64,000 nt of DNA, taken from NCBI RefSeq assembly GCF_900105925.1, contig NZ_LT629791.1, positions 3,693,278 to 3,757,277 on the forward strand, given 5' to 3'. Made by a program: the position numbers and the translations under genes. This document shows positions 10,333 through 19,661 of the stretch, piece by piece. This stretch comes from Jiangella alkaliphila. GTDB lineage: Bacteria; Actinomycetota; Actinomycetes; Jiangellales; Jiangellaceae. Positions within the stretch are counted from its first letter, which is position 1. Each line of letters opens with the position of its first letter. The notes beneath the pieces were generated by a model. That model made no database searches. It saw nothing but the letters and a program-made list of their open reading frames with translations, and was not told the DNA's origin.

Positions 10333-11406
10333 TTGGCAGCGCAGCGACGGCGACCGACCCAGACGGACATCGCCCGCCGGGCCGGTGTGTCGCAGTCGAC
10401 CGTGTCGGTGGTCATCAACGGTGCTCCGGCGATCGCGGACGTCGCCGAGGACAAGCGCCGAGCGGTGCTGGAGGCGGCGGCTGAGCTCGGCTACTCGGTG
10501 AACGCCTCGGCGCGCAATCTCAAGGGCGGGCGCAATCGGATGCTCGGCGTCTTCACCTTCGAGCCGGTCTTTCCCGTGAACCAGCGCGATTTCTACTTTC
10601 CCTTCCTTCTCGGCATCGAAGAGTCGACCGCCGAGTGCGGCTACAATCTGCTGCTTTTCAGTGCTGTCACGGCGGGCACCGAGCGCCGCGTTTTCGCCGA
10701 TGGCGTCAACCAGCTCAAGCTGGCCGACGGCTGCGTTCTGCTCGGGCGCCATCTCCGTGAGGACGACATGGCGGCGCTGCTCCGCGAGGACTTTCCGTTC
10801 GTGTTCATCGGACGGCGTGACGTGCCCGGCGAGGAGTTCTCCTACGTCGCGGCCGACTACGTGGGTGCGACCCGTGACATGGTGCTGTCCCTGGCCGCCC
10901 TCGGGCATCGCCGGATCGCCTATCTGAAGGCGGCCGACGACAAGGAGTGGACCCAGGACCGCGAGACCGGCTTCCGGCAGGGCCTCGACGAGGCCGGCAT
11001 CGCCGATGACCGGATCCTCTTCCACGTGATGGGGGAGGGGGCCGCACTCACCGGAGCTGAACTCGAGCGGTGGCGGGCGGCGGGAGTCACCGCCGTGCTG
11101 GTGGAGCCCAGCCAGGACGACAGCGCGATCTCGGCCCTGGAACACGCGGCCACCGAAGCGGACATCGAGATCCCCGGGGATCTCTCGGTGGTCCTGCTGG
11201 GCGATCCGCCGCTGGTCCATGCCACGGAACGCGACTGGACGCGGTTCACCATCCCGCGTGAGCAGATGGGCCGCGAGGCCGTTCGTCTGCTGCTGGAACT
11301 CCTCGATGACGAGGCCGGGGTCAAGCGGCACCTGTACCTGGACTGCGTTCCGGTTCCGGGTGACTCGGTGGCAGCGCCTCGCTCCGGCCGGGGACGGACG
11401 ACGTGA
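10333..11406 (+). CDS. LacI-family transcriptional regulator
   Basis: The product is about 357 aa. The TTG at 10333 is favoured because GAGGAG lies 5 bases before it; the GTG at 10327 overlaps that site. Residues 9-30 form the LacI helix-turn-helix (TQTDIARRAGVSQSTVSVVI) with the expected ARNLKGGRN hinge-region helix after it. Residues 60-345 are a periplasmic-binding-protein-like ligand domain that senses a sugar. Its stop overlaps the start of the sialidase (GTGA), so it heads the cluster through 23186 and probably represses it until a sialidase product or related sugar binds. The palindrome at 10302 is the likely operator. Confidence 0.92.
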   Translation: MAAQRRRPTQTDIARRAGVSQSTVSVVINGAPAIADVAEDKRRAVLEAAAELGYSVNASARNLKGGRNRMLGVFTFEPVFPVNQRDFYFPFLLGIEESTAECGYNLLLFSAVTAGTERRVFADGVNQLKLADGCVLLGRHLREDDMAALLREDFPFVFIGRRDVPGEEFSYVAADYVGATRDMVLSLAALGHRRIAYLKAADDKEWTQDRETGFRQGLDEAGIADDRILFHVMGEGAALTGAELERWRAAGVTAVLVEPSQDDSAISALEHAATEADIEIPGDLSVVLLGDPPLVHATERDWTRFTIPREQMGREAVRLLLELLDDEAGVKRHLYLDCVPVPGDSVAAPRSGRGRTT

Positions 11407-13040
11407 CCGGGCGCCACGGCACCCCGATGCGGATCACCAGGCGCCAGGCGATCGGCGCCGGGCTCGGCGCGACCGTCGCCGTCATGACTGCGACCCCGTC
11501 CGCCACCGCCCGCACCGCCGGATCCGGCGACGGGCTCGAGCCGACGACGCTGTGGTCGCGCGGCGAGAACGGCTGGGTCGACTTCCGCGTGCACGCCGTC
11601 GACGTGACGTCCGCGGGCACGCTGCTGGCCTTCAGCGAGGCCCGGGTCGGCACCAGCGCCGACGACGGTCCGAAGGACCTGGTCCTGCGGCGCAGCACCG
11701 ACGGCGGCCGAGCTTGGGGCCCGACGACCTACATCGAGAGCCACCGCGGTGGCGGCTGGGCGAACCCCACACCCGTGGTCGACCTGCGCACCGGCCGGAT
11801 CACCGTCTTCTACGCACTCAACGCGGCGGGTCGCTCCTCGAGGGTGTTCCGGCGCGTGTCGACCGACGACGGCCTCAGCTGGAGCGACCCCGCCGAGGTC
11901 ACGGACCTGTTCGCGGGGAACGAGCACGGGTGGACGTTCCACCTGCCCGGGCCGGGCCGTGGCATCCAGCTCGCGGACGGCCGTCTCCTCGTGGAGGTCT
12001 GGCATCGCCGATCGATCGACGTGCCCGCCGCCGACCGCGACTACAGCGTGAGCGTCGTTCACAGCGATGACGGAGGCCGGACCTGGGCCTGGGGCGGCGT
12101 CGTGCCGGACGCTGCGGGACTCGGGCTGGACGAGGCCCGCGTCGCCCAGCTCGCCACAGGCGACGTGATCGTGAACTCGAGGCTCGCGAGTGGCGTGAGC
12201 AACACCAGCCGTGCTGTCGCCCGCAGCCGCGACGGTGGCCTGACGTTCATCGGTGCCGTCGTCGAGACGAACATCGCTCCGCACGCGGGCATCGCCTCCG
12301 GACTGGCCGCCCGCGTGGACCGGAACGGCGTCGAGCGCGTCGTGTACACCAGTCCCGTCAAGGGCACCGGCAGAGACACGTTGTACGCGCGGATCAGCTA
12401 CGACGGCGCCGAGTCGTGGTCCTGGGGCCGCGTCCTCGACGGTGCCCGGGCCGGCTACTCCGATGTCGTCTGGCTCGACGACAGCACGCTCCTGGTCCTC
12501 TACAGCAGACTCGGCGGGTCCGGAGTCGAGACGCTCGACGTCGTCGCGGCTCGGTTCGACCTCACCTGGCTCACCCAAGGACGCGACGACGTCGATGGGG
12601 GACCTGGCGACTTCATTCATACGTATCAGGTGGAAGGTCTCCGCACGGAATCCACCGTCCCACGAGCGCCGATGACCATCGATCCGGCCGCCGGGGGCTC
12701 GGCGGTGACACACGTGCCCGCCACCGCCCCGAACGACGCCCACGCCGTGACCATCGTCCCGGCGGTCTCCCGTCCCCACCTCCTGCGCTGCCGCTTCCGC
12801 GCGCCGGACGCGACACCCGGCGGCGCCGACGTCGTGGTCGAGGTCGACGGGCGGCGGCGTGGCGGCGTCGTGGCCACATCGGGCGCCGATCCGTTCCTCG
12901 ACGTCGATCTCGGGATCATCTCGGTCCGCGCGGGCCGGCCGGTGCGTGTCGCGTTCCTCGCGGCCGGGGCGGGTCCCACCGGCGACTCGCACGCGTTCCA
13001 GATCGACGCGATCTCACTCGTCCCCCGGAGCAGCGGCTAG
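11403..13040 (+). CDS. Tat-exported exo-alpha-sialidase (GH33-like)
   Basis: The 545-aa protein starts at a GTG overlapping the lacI stop. A twin-arginine signal (TRRQAIGAG) lies at residues 12-20. Five Asp-box repeats mark a six-bladed beta propeller: STDGGRAW, STDDGLSW, SDDGGRTW, SRDGGLTF and YDGAESW. The first arginine of the sialidase triad is probably in VDFRVHAV, where the usual FRIP is changed. A glutamate motif (LDEARVAQL) with a following NSR, and the YSDVVWL tyrosine, complete the active site. The last 130 residues form a beta sandwich that may bind carbohydrate. It should release terminal sialic (nonulosonic) acids outside the cell for the importer encoded downstream. The altered FRIP could mean a shifted substrate preference. 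Confidence 0.82.
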   Translation: MTGRHGTPMRITRRQAIGAGLGATVAVMTATPSATARTAGSGDGLEPTTLWSRGENGWVDFRVHAVDVTSAGTLLAFSEARVGTSADDGPKDLVLRRSTDGGRAWGPTTYIESHRGGGWANPTPVVDLRTGRITVFYALNAAGRSSRVFRRVSTDDGLSWSDPAEVTDLFAGNEHGWTFHLPGPGRGIQLADGRLLVEVWHRRSIDVPAADRDYSVSVVHSDDGGRTWAWGGVVPDAAGLGLDEARVAQLATGDVIVNSRLASGVSNTSRAVARSRDGGLTFIGAVVETNIAPHAGIASGLAARVDRNGVERVVYTSPVKGTGRDTLYARISYDGAESWSWGRVLDGARAGYSDVVWLDDSTLLVLYSRLGGSGVETLDVVAARFDLTWLTQGRDDVDGGPGDFIHTYQVEGLRTESTVPRAPMTIDPAAGGSAVTHVPATAPNDAHAVTIVPAVSRPHLLRCRFRAPDATPGGADVVVEVDGRRRGGVVATSGADPFLDVDLGIISVRAGRPVRVAFLAAGAGPTGDSHAFQIDAISLVPRSSG

Positions 13041-13095
13041 CCGCACCCCGATCCATGAACCCGCGAGGCCCCATCACTACCGCCACGGAGGCACG

Positions 13096-14028
13096 GTGCA
13101 GAAGGTCATTCACTACGAGCGCGGCCTGGAGAAGTTCAAGCCGTTGCGCAACATCGTCACCTACGACGACTTCGATCGTGGCTTCAACGGCTGGCTGGAC
13201 CTGACACCGAACTTCGTCAACGACGACTACCGGCACTACCCGTCCGAAGTGGATCTCGCCAGCTGGGCACCCTCGATGATCAGCGCGGCGCCGATGCGTT
13301 TCGCCGCCACCCACGGGTCGATGGAGGGCACCTACTCGCTGAAGCTGAACACCAAGCCGGTCGCGAGCCGCTACGAGGAGAAGCCGGCCGACGGCAGCAT
13401 GGGAGTCGCGCTGAAGCGTCTCTCGAACTTCGACCCGAACATGCGCTACATCCAGATCGAGGCGTTCTACGCCTACACCCCGCAGCAGGACCGGCTCGGC
13501 TTCGGTGAAGAGGATCTGCGCGCGTTCGGGTTCTACTTCGACCTGCAGGACCACGAGTACCGCTGGATGCCCGGCGTCCGCTACGTGAACTCCGTCAACG
13601 GCGAGCTCACCAAGAAGTGGCAGTACTGGAAGGTCGCCGACGGAGTGACCAAGAAGGACTGGTGCTACGGCCGTGAGGACGGCTGGCAGCGACCCGGTGT
13701 CGACAATCTCTGGTACGGCCGTCGCCATGCCGACGGCTCGGCCGACGCCTTCCAATGGGTCCCCGGCGGCGAGCAGGACCTGCTCTACAACGAGAGCCCG
13801 GACAAGCTCAACTGGCTGTACTTCCGTCTGCTCATCGATTTCCAGCGGCGCGAGTACGTCGAGCTGCAGAGCATGGACCGGACGTTCGACCTGCGCGGTC
13901 TGACGCCGACGCTCGTCGCGCCCTACAAGAGCATCACGAACCTGATCAACCCGATCTTCTTCGTCGAGACCGACACGAATCGCAGCGTGAACCTCTTCCT
14001 CGATTCCGTCGTGTACTCCACGGAATGA
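13096..14028 (+). CDS. Uncharacterised 310-aa protein, possible beta-jelly-roll
   Basis: The GTG at 13096 follows GGAGG closely. There is no signal peptide or membrane segment, so the protein looks cytoplasmic. It is rich in aromatic residues (many W, Y, F) and opens with YDDFDRGFNGWLDL, then YSLKLNT, a pattern seen in carbohydrate-binding jelly-roll domains. I tentatively recall a family of this size catalogued as DUF6772, but this is unverified. It lies between a sialidase and an Opp-type importer, so it may bind or modify the imported sugar. No catalytic motif is obvious. Codon use matches its neighbours. Confidence 0.7.
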   Translation: MQKVIHYERGLEKFKPLRNIVTYDDFDRGFNGWLDLTPNFVNDDYRHYPSEVDLASWAPSMISAAPMRFAATHGSMEGTYSLKLNTKPVASRYEEKPADGSMGVALKRLSNFDPNMRYIQIEAFYAYTPQQDRLGFGEEDLRAFGFYFDLQDHEYRWMPGVRYVNSVNGELTKKWQYWKVADGVTKKDWCYGREDGWQRPGVDNLWYGRRHADGSADAFQWVPGGEQDLLYNESPDKLNWLYFRLLIDFQRREYVELQSMDRTFDLRGLTPTLVAPYKSITNLINPIFFVETDTNRSVNLFLDSVVYSTE

Positions 14029-14067
14029 CCACAGCCCACCGTAGATCGACTCGGAAGGCCCTGCTCA

Positions 14068-14394
14068 GTGCGCACTTTCGCCACCTCTGTCATCGAGCGT
14101 CGACTCGAGATCACTGCCACCCACACCACCCATCCGTACGAGGCGGGCTGGGCTGACGAGGCGGTCTTCTTCGTTCAGGTCGAAGGAGACCACCCGGATC
14201 TGTCGGTCCAGGTGCAGATCTCACCGGACGGGCTGCACTGGGCCGGCCGAGGCAGGGCCAGCGTGCTGCAGGCCGATGACGAGATCGTCGCCATCGACCT
14301 GGCGAACTTCGGCGGCTGGCTCCGGCTGGCCTTCGCCGGCGCGACGCCGGAGCGGCCGGCCACCGTGCTGGTCCACCTCGCCCTCAAGGGCTGA
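14068..14394 (+). CDS. Small uncharacterised protein, 108 aa
   Basis: The GTG start has GGAAGG about 10 bases upstream. The sequence is all beta in character (VFFVQVEGDHPDLSVQVQI, then GGWLRLAFAG) with no signal peptide and no cysteines. It lies 39 bases after the 310-aa gene and 41 before the permease gene, so it is within the same operon. SPDGLHWAG resembles an Asp-box loop but is single, so it is not a sialidase fragment. It may form a complex with the preceding protein. I do not recognise a family. Confidence 0.65.
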   Translation: MRTFATSVIERRLEITATHTTHPYEAGWADEAVFFVQVEGDHPDLSVQVQISPDGLHWAGRGRASVLQADDEIVAIDLANFGGWLRLAFAGATPERPATVLVHLALKG

Positions 14395-14435
14395 CGACAC
14401 CAGAGGGATCGCCTCGATCGAGAGGAGGACAGCAC

Positions 14436-15365
14436 ATGCTTCCCCAACTCATCCGCCGACTCGGCCTCATGATCTTCACCGTGTGGGGAGCCGTGAGCCT
14501 CACGTTCGTGATCCTCCGGCTCGCACCCGGTGACCAGGCCACCGTGCAGCTCGGGCCGGACGCGACCGCGGCCGACGTGTCCGCGTTGCGCGAGGAGCTC
14601 GGACTCGACCGGCCGATGCTGGTGCAGTACCTGGACTATCTGGGCTCGGCGATCACCGGTGACTTCGGTGAGTCGTACCGGTTCCGCGACTCGGCGACGG
14701 CGGTCATACTCGACCGGTTCCCGGCAACCGTCCTGCTCGCGGGCACCGCGACCGCGCTGGCGCTGACGATCGGTCTGCTCCTGGGAGTCCTGGCCGGTCG
14801 CGCACCGGGAGGGCTCACCGACCGCGCGATCTCCGGCATCACCCTGGTCATGCAGGCCATCCCGTCGTTCTGGTCGGGCATCATGCTGATCCTGCTGATG
14901 GCGCTGACACTGCGGCTCCTGCCGAGTGCGGGGTCCGGCGACCTGCGGCACCTGGTGCTGCCGGCGATCACCCTGGCGATCCCGTTCACGGCGCTGGTCG
15001 CCCGGATCACCCGCAGCAGCGTCGCAGAGGTGACCGCCGAGCCGTACATCATGACGGCACGGTCGAAGGGGTTGTCCGAGCGGCTCGTGCTGAGCCGCCA
15101 CGCCCTGCGCAACTCGGTGATCCCGGTGGTGACCATCGTGTCCTTGCACATCGGCACCTTGATGGGTGGCGCGGTGATCGTCGAGCAGGTCTTCGCATGG
15201 GAAGGGGTCGGATCGCTCCTCGTCGGCGCGGTAGGCAACCGCGACTACGCCATCGTCCAAGGCACGACCGTCCTTCTGGCGATCGTCGTGGTGACGATGA
15301 ACCTGCTCGCCGACGTTCTCAACGCCCGGCTCGATCCACGAATCCGAGCGGGGGTGACGTCATGA
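14436..15365 (+). CDS. ABC transporter permease, DppB/OppB type
   Basis: The 309-aa integral membrane protein has six predicted segments and the BPD_transp_1 loop near residues 190-215 (RITRSSVAEVTAEPYIMTARSKG contains the EAA-like contact). The N-terminus (LIRRLGLMIFTVWGAVSLTFVILRLAPGD) is typical of DppB. AGAGGAGG precedes the ATG. It pairs with the DppC-type permease encoded next, with an ATGA overlap. The transporter is formally of the peptide/nickel class, but such importers also carry sialic acids (Haemophilus ducreyi SatABCD, Corynebacterium SiaEFGI). The position after a sialidase supports a glycan product as substrate; this is inferred. Confidence 0.93.
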   Translation: MLPQLIRRLGLMIFTVWGAVSLTFVILRLAPGDQATVQLGPDATAADVSALREELGLDRPMLVQYLDYLGSAITGDFGESYRFRDSATAVILDRFPATVLLAGTATALALTIGLLLGVLAGRAPGGLTDRAISGITLVMQAIPSFWSGIMLILLMALTLRLLPSAGSGDLRHLVLPAITLAIPFTALVARITRSSVAEVTAEPYIMTARSKGLSERLVLSRHALRNSVIPVVTIVSLHIGTLMGGAVIVEQVFAWEGVGSLLVGAVGNRDYAIVQGTTVLLAIVVVTMNLLADVLNARLDPRIRAGVTS

Positions 15366-16255
15366 CGACGATGGGGCTGGTGCAGAACCCGGCGCCGCCG
15401 ACGCCGCTGGTGCCGGCGCGGACCCGGCGCGCCACGGTGCGCCGCGTGGTCGCCGCCGTCCCGATCATCATCTTCGGCCTGTATGTCGTCGCGGCGATCA
15501 TCGGCCCGCTGCTCATCGACTACTCCCCGGTGGGCGGGGAACTCGACGACCGCCTCCTTGCGCCCGGCTCGGTGCTCAGCGACGGCAGCACGGCCCTGTT
15601 CGGCACCGACGCCCTCGGCCGCGACCTGTTCGGCCAGGTCGTCTACGGCGCGCGAACGTCGGTGTTCATCGGCACGCTCGTCGTCCTGATCAGCGCCCTG
15701 GCCGGGATCACGGTCGGTACGGTCGCGGGGTATCGAGGCGGCAAGACCGACCTGGTGGCGTCGCGCATCATCGACGTCCTGCTCGCCTTCCCCGGCATCC
15801 TGCTGGCCATCGTCATCGCCGGGGTGTTCGATCGAAGCCTCGCCATCGTCGTCATCGCGCTGAGCGTGACCAACTGGATCGGCTTCGCCCGCCTCTCGCG
15901 GTCGATGGCCATGACGCTGCGGGAGCGCGACTGGGTCAAGTCGGCGACGGTGATGGGCGTGCGGCGCCGGCGCATCCTCGCGCGGCACATCCTGCCCTTC
16001 ATCGCCGGACCCACGTTCGCGCTGGCGACCACCGAGTTCGCCGGCGCCATCCTGGCTGAAGCTTCGCTGAGCTTCCTGGGGCTCGGACTCCCTTCGGCGT
16101 CCGTCTCCTGGGGACAGACCATCGCCGCCGGCAAGGAATATCTCGCCAGCGCCTGGTGGATCTCCGCCATTCCTGGCATCGCCCTGGCGTTGCTCGTCAT
16201 CTGCGTGGGCTTCACCGGAGATCGACTCACCCGCTACTTCGGCCGGAAGCAATGA
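15362..16255 (+). CDS. ABC transporter permease, DppC/OppC type
   Basis: The product is 297 aa, starting at an ATG that overlaps the previous stop. A cytoplasmic N-terminal tail of about 25 residues precedes the first membrane segment (AAVPIIIFGLYVVAAIIGPLL). The family motif FGTDALGRDLFGQVVYGAR appears near residue 80. The coupling loop near 190 (RSMAMTLRERDWVKSATVMG) contacts the ATPases, and the AEASLSFLGLGLP stretch is characteristic of DppC. It forms the membrane channel with the preceding DppB-type subunit. Confidence 0.94.
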   Translation: MTTMGLVQNPAPPTPLVPARTRRATVRRVVAAVPIIIFGLYVVAAIIGPLLIDYSPVGGELDDRLLAPGSVLSDGSTALFGTDALGRDLFGQVVYGARTSVFIGTLVVLISALAGITVGTVAGYRGGKTDLVASRIIDVLLAFPGILLAIVIAGVFDRSLAIVVIALSVTNWIGFARLSRSMAMTLRERDWVKSATVMGVRRRRILARHILPFIAGPTFALATTEFAGAILAEASLSFLGLGLPSASVSWGQTIAAGKEYLASAWWISAIPGIALALLVICVGFTGDRLTRYFGRKQ

Positions 16256-16317
16256 CGAGGCTTCGCCAGGCCGCACCGCCCAACACAGTCCAGCGCAGCT
16301 CAGTGAGGAGCACGGCA

Positions 16318-17829
16318 ATGAGATCGTTTCGACACTCCACCATGGCGGCGACCGCACTCCTAGGCCTGTTCGCGGCCACGGCATGCGGCGCCGACGACGA
16401 CACTTCGGACAGTGGTGGCGAGGCAGGCGGCGGAGAGATCGCCGTGGCCGGCCAGTTCCCCACCGAGTCCATCGACCCGAACGGACCGCTGGCCATCGAC
16501 GGCGGCACCCGTGTCGCGTCGATCCAGCTGTACAGCCCCTTGCTGGAAACGATCGGCCCGGGCGAGTTCGACCCTAGGGCCGCGGAGAGTTGGGAGATCA
16601 ACGACACCGCGACGGAGTTCACCTTCACGCTGCGTGCCGGGATCACCTTCTCCGACGGCTCGCCGATCACAGGGCACGACGTGGCCGCCTCGTTCGAGCG
16701 CACCGTCGCGTCCGACAGCCCGTTCTCCGCGAACTTCGTCGACGTCAGTGTCGCGGCGACCGACACCACGGTGACCTTCACCACCGCTGCCCCCGACCCG
16801 GCCCTTCCGGCCAAGCTGACCGGGCTCATGATCACCCCGGCCGGCGCCACCGAGGACAGCTACCTGGACACGCCGGTGACCTCCGGGCCGTTCCAGGTGG
16901 AGTCGTTCACCCCTGGTGGAGATCTCGTCATGGTCCCCAACGAGCACTACTGGGGAGACCAGCCGCAGGTCGACCAGCTCACCATCCGGTCCATCCCCGA
17001 GGTCGCGGCGAGAGTCACCGCCCTCGAGACCGGTGAGCTCGACGTCATCTGGGGCATCTCCGACGACCAGGTGACGCAACTCGGCGGCAACACCGAGGTC
17101 GAGGTCGTGTCCGCGGTCGGTTCCGCCGTCACCACGATGTGGATGAACGCCTCCACACCCGCACTGGAGAAGGCGGAAGTGCGGCGGGCACTCTGGCAGG
17201 CCGTCGATTTCGAGAAGAAGATCGACGCGCTCTACCCGGAGAGCGGCGAGCCCGCCGATTCCGTCCTCGCCCCCACGGTGTTCGGATATGCGCCGCAGGA
17301 GCCGGTGGTCTACGACCCCGACGCGGCGAGGCAGGCGCTGATCGACGCGGGCTTCGACTTCGACACGACGTTGCGCTTCCACTTCTCCCAGGCGCAGTTC
17401 CGGCAGTGGGTGGACTCGGTCGTGGCCGATCTCGCCGCCATCGGTGTCCACGCCGAGGCGCTGGAGAAGGAACAGGCCGTCTACACCGAGGACCTGCTGG
17501 CCCTGAACTGGGACATCAATATCCAGCAGGTCGGCACGCTCGGGCTGGACGCCTCGTACAACCTCGGCCGGCTCTACACCTGCGCCGCGGAGCGGACCGG
17601 CTACTGCAACCCGGAACTGGACGAGATGCTGCGGCGGGCCGGAACCTCCGTCGATCCCGCCGAGCGGGAGGCGGCCTACGCGGAGGCGACGGAACTGATC
17701 TGGACCGAGGCCGTGGGCATGTACCCCATGTTTGTGAAGAACCTGTTCGCCACTCGTACGTCGGTGTCCGGCTTCGAACCCGACGGAGAGGGACTGCCGC
17801 GATTCGACACGGTCTCGGTTGATGAATGA
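16318..17829 (+). CDS. Substrate-binding lipoprotein, SBP family 5 (DppA/OppA type)
   Basis: The 503-aa protein starts at the ATG at 16318 with GAGGAG upstream. A lipobox (LFAATAC) puts the lipidated cysteine at 23. The SBP_bac_5 pattern follows: a YSPLLETIGPGEFDPRAAESW segment near 60-80, TLRAGITFSDGSPITGHDV at about 105, and the conserved TSGPFQVESF near 190. It captures the substrate at the outer membrane face and delivers it to the permeases. Unusually it lies after the permease genes rather than first in the operon. Substrates in this family range from peptides to oligosaccharides and sialic acid. Confidence 0.93.
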   Translation: MRSFRHSTMAATALLGLFAATACGADDDTSDSGGEAGGGEIAVAGQFPTESIDPNGPLAIDGGTRVASIQLYSPLLETIGPGEFDPRAAESWEINDTATEFTFTLRAGITFSDGSPITGHDVAASFERTVASDSPFSANFVDVSVAATDTTVTFTTAAPDPALPAKLTGLMITPAGATEDSYLDTPVTSGPFQVESFTPGGDLVMVPNEHYWGDQPQVDQLTIRSIPEVAARVTALETGELDVIWGISDDQVTQLGGNTEVEVVSAVGSAVTTMWMNASTPALEKAEVRRALWQAVDFEKKIDALYPESGEPADSVLAPTVFGYAPQEPVVYDPDAARQALIDAGFDFDTTLRFHFSQAQFRQWVDSVVADLAAIGVHAEALEKEQAVYTEDLLALNWDINIQQVGTLGLDASYNLGRLYTCAAERTGYCNPELDEMLRRAGTSVDPAEREAAYAEATELIWTEAVGMYPMFVKNLFATRTSVSGFEPDGEGLPRFDTVSVDE

Positions 17830-18787
17830 CACCCTCCGGGTCAGGGATCTGACGATCCTGCTGCCCGGCCCGCGCGGCATGGCCGATGTCGTCGACGGCG
17901 TCTCCTTCGACATGGTCGAAGGTCGCACGACCGGCCTGATCGGTGAGTCCGGGAGCGGGAAGTCGCTGACGGCGATGGCCTTGGTCGGCCTGATCCCGGA
18001 GACCGGAGTGGTCAGCGGGCAGGTGCTCCTGGGCGAGGAGAACCTGCTGGAGGCCGGCCGGGCGCGGATCAGGCAGGTCCGGGGGACCGAGATCTCGGTG
18101 GTGTTCCAGGACCCGTCGACCGCACTCAACCCGACCATGACCATCGGCGACCAGGTCGGTGAGATCCTGCGGGGCCGACGTGTCTCCCGGGGCCAGGCGC
18201 GGGTGCGGGCGGCAGAGCTCCTCGACCATGTCGGCATCCCGGACGCGGCGGCCCGCGTGGGCGCCTACCCCCATGAGTTCTCCGGCGGCATGCGTCAGCG
18301 GGCGATGATCGCGCTGGCACTCGCCGGCCGGCCGAGGTTCATCCTGGCCGACGAGCCGACGACGGCGCTGGACGTCACCGTGCAGGCCCGGATCCTCGCT
18401 CTGCTCGGCCGCCTCCGCGACGAGGACCACCTGTCCATGTTGCTGGTCAGCCACGACCTGCGAGTGATGTCGCACGTCGCGGACGATCTCGTCGTCATGT
18501 ACGCCGGGCGGGTCTGCGAGCGCGGCGGGGCCAGAGCGGTGCTCAACCGTCCGCTCCATCCCTACACCGACGCCCTGGTGCGCAGTGTCCCCTCGGTGCA
18601 TGTCAGGTCGGCGATCGCCGACCCGCTGCCAGGCAGCCCGGCCAACCCGTTCGACCGGCCGGCGGGGTGCCCGTTCAACCCGCGCTGTCCGCGTGCGGAG
18701 GACCGGTGCCGGACCGAGGTGCCGGCGTTGCGTGAGATCGCCCCGGGCCGTCTCAGCGCCTGCCACCTCGCGGAGGAGCTGACATGA
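17822..18787 (+). CDS. ABC transporter ATPase, DppD/OppD type
   Basis: The product is 321 aa from the ATG at 17822, which overlaps the SBP stop by 8 bases. The Walker A motif GESGSGKS is at 41-48, the signature is FSGGMRQR and Walker B is [11 protein letters not shown]. The C-terminal CPFNPRCPRAEDRC cysteine cluster is the oligopeptide-transporter extension that binds an Fe-S cluster or zinc in related proteins. It powers import with the DppF-type ATPase encoded next. Confidence 0.94.
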   Translation: MNDTLRVRDLTILLPGPRGMADVVDGVSFDMVEGRTTGLIGESGSGKSLTAMALVGLIPETGVVSGQVLLGEENLLEAGRARIRQVRGTEISVVFQDPSTALNPTMTIGDQVGEILRGRRVSRGQARVRAAELLDHVGIPDAAARVGAYPHEFSGGMRQRAMIALALAGRPRFILADEPTTALDVTVQARILALLGRLRDEDHLSMLLVSHDLRVMSHVADDLVVMYAGRVCERGGARAVLNRPLHPYTDALVRSVPSVHVRSAIADPLPGSPANPFDRPAGCPFNPRCPRAEDRCRTEVPALREIAPGRLSACHLAEELT

Positions 18788-19608
18788 CGGCTGCTGCCGG
18801 CCTGAGGATCACGGACCTCACGGTGACCTACCCCGGGCCTCGCGCCGGTGGCCTCGTCGGCCGGCGGACGCCCATCACCGCGGTCGACGCCGTCAGCCTC
18901 GAGGTCGCGCCGGACGAGACCCTCGCCCTCGTCGGAGAGTCGGGGTCCGGGAAGTCCACGATCGCGCGCGCGGTCGTGGGGCTCGTCGCTGCGTCGGCGG
19001 GCTCCATCGACTTCGACGGAGCGTCGCTGCTGAATCTGCGCCCCCGCGATCAGTGGGCGCGCAGGAACATCGCGATGATCTTCCAGGATCCCCGGTCCGC
19101 GCTGAACCCGCGCTTGTCGGCGGCGGCCTCCATCGGTGAGGCCTGGGAGGCACATCCCGACGTCGCTCCCGAGGGCGTGCGCCGTGATCAGCGACGGCGA
19201 CGGGCGGCCGTCGTCGACCTGCTGGCCCAGGTCGGGCTCGATCCCGACGTCGCGGGGAAACGCCCGACCGCGCTGTCCGGCGGGCAGTGCCAGCGAGTGA
19301 GCATCGCCCGCGCGCTGGCACTCAGCCCGAAGCTGCTCATCTGCGACGAGGCGGTGTCGGCCCTCGACGTCTCGGTCCAGGCGCAGGTGCTGCAGCTCCT
19401 GGTCGGCGTCCGCGAGGCGCGCTCGCTGTCGATGCTCTTCATCACCCACGACCTCGGGGTGGTGCGTCAGGTCGCCGACCGCGTCGCGGTGATGCGTCGT
19501 GGCGAGCTGGTCGAGAGCGCCGACGTCCACACGCTGTTCACAGCACCGCAGCACGACTACACCCAGGAACTCCTCGCCGCCGCCGTCGACCTCGACGTGA
19601 GGAGCTGA
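18784..19608 (+). CDS. ABC transporter ATPase, DppF/OppF type
   Basis: The 274-aa cytoplasmic ATPase starts at an ATGA overlap. The Walker A motif GESGSGKS is at 51-58, the signature is LSGGQCQR and Walker B is LLICDEAVSALD. It ends just after FTAPQHDYTQELLAAAV and lacks the usual C-terminal cysteine extension seen in its partner, so it is shorter than most DppF proteins (about 330 aa). It completes the five-gene importer begun at 14436. Confidence 0.93.
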   Translation: MTAAAGLRITDLTVTYPGPRAGGLVGRRTPITAVDAVSLEVAPDETLALVGESGSGKSTIARAVVGLVAASAGSIDFDGASLLNLRPRDQWARRNIAMIFQDPRSALNPRLSAAASIGEAWEAHPDVAPEGVRRDQRRRRAAVVDLLAQVGLDPDVAGKRPTALSGGQCQRVSIARALALSPKLLICDEAVSALDVSVQAQVLQLLVGVREARSLSMLFITHDLGVVRQVADRVAVMRRGELVESADVHTLFTAPQHDYTQELLAAAVDLDVRS

Positions 19609-19661
19609 CCACCGCACGGCACGTCCTCGTCCGCTGTGAGACCACCCAAGGAGAAGGACAC

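Noticed and set aside
12616-12628. ATACGTAT inside the sialidase gene as a second LacI operator
   Set aside because: Only eight central bases match the palindrome at 10302 and the flanks are unsymmetrical; it lies in coding sequence far from a promoter.
13673-14129. Small open frames overlapping the 310-aa gene on both strands
   Set aside because: They lack ribosome-binding sites and are embedded in a longer gene with consistent codon use.
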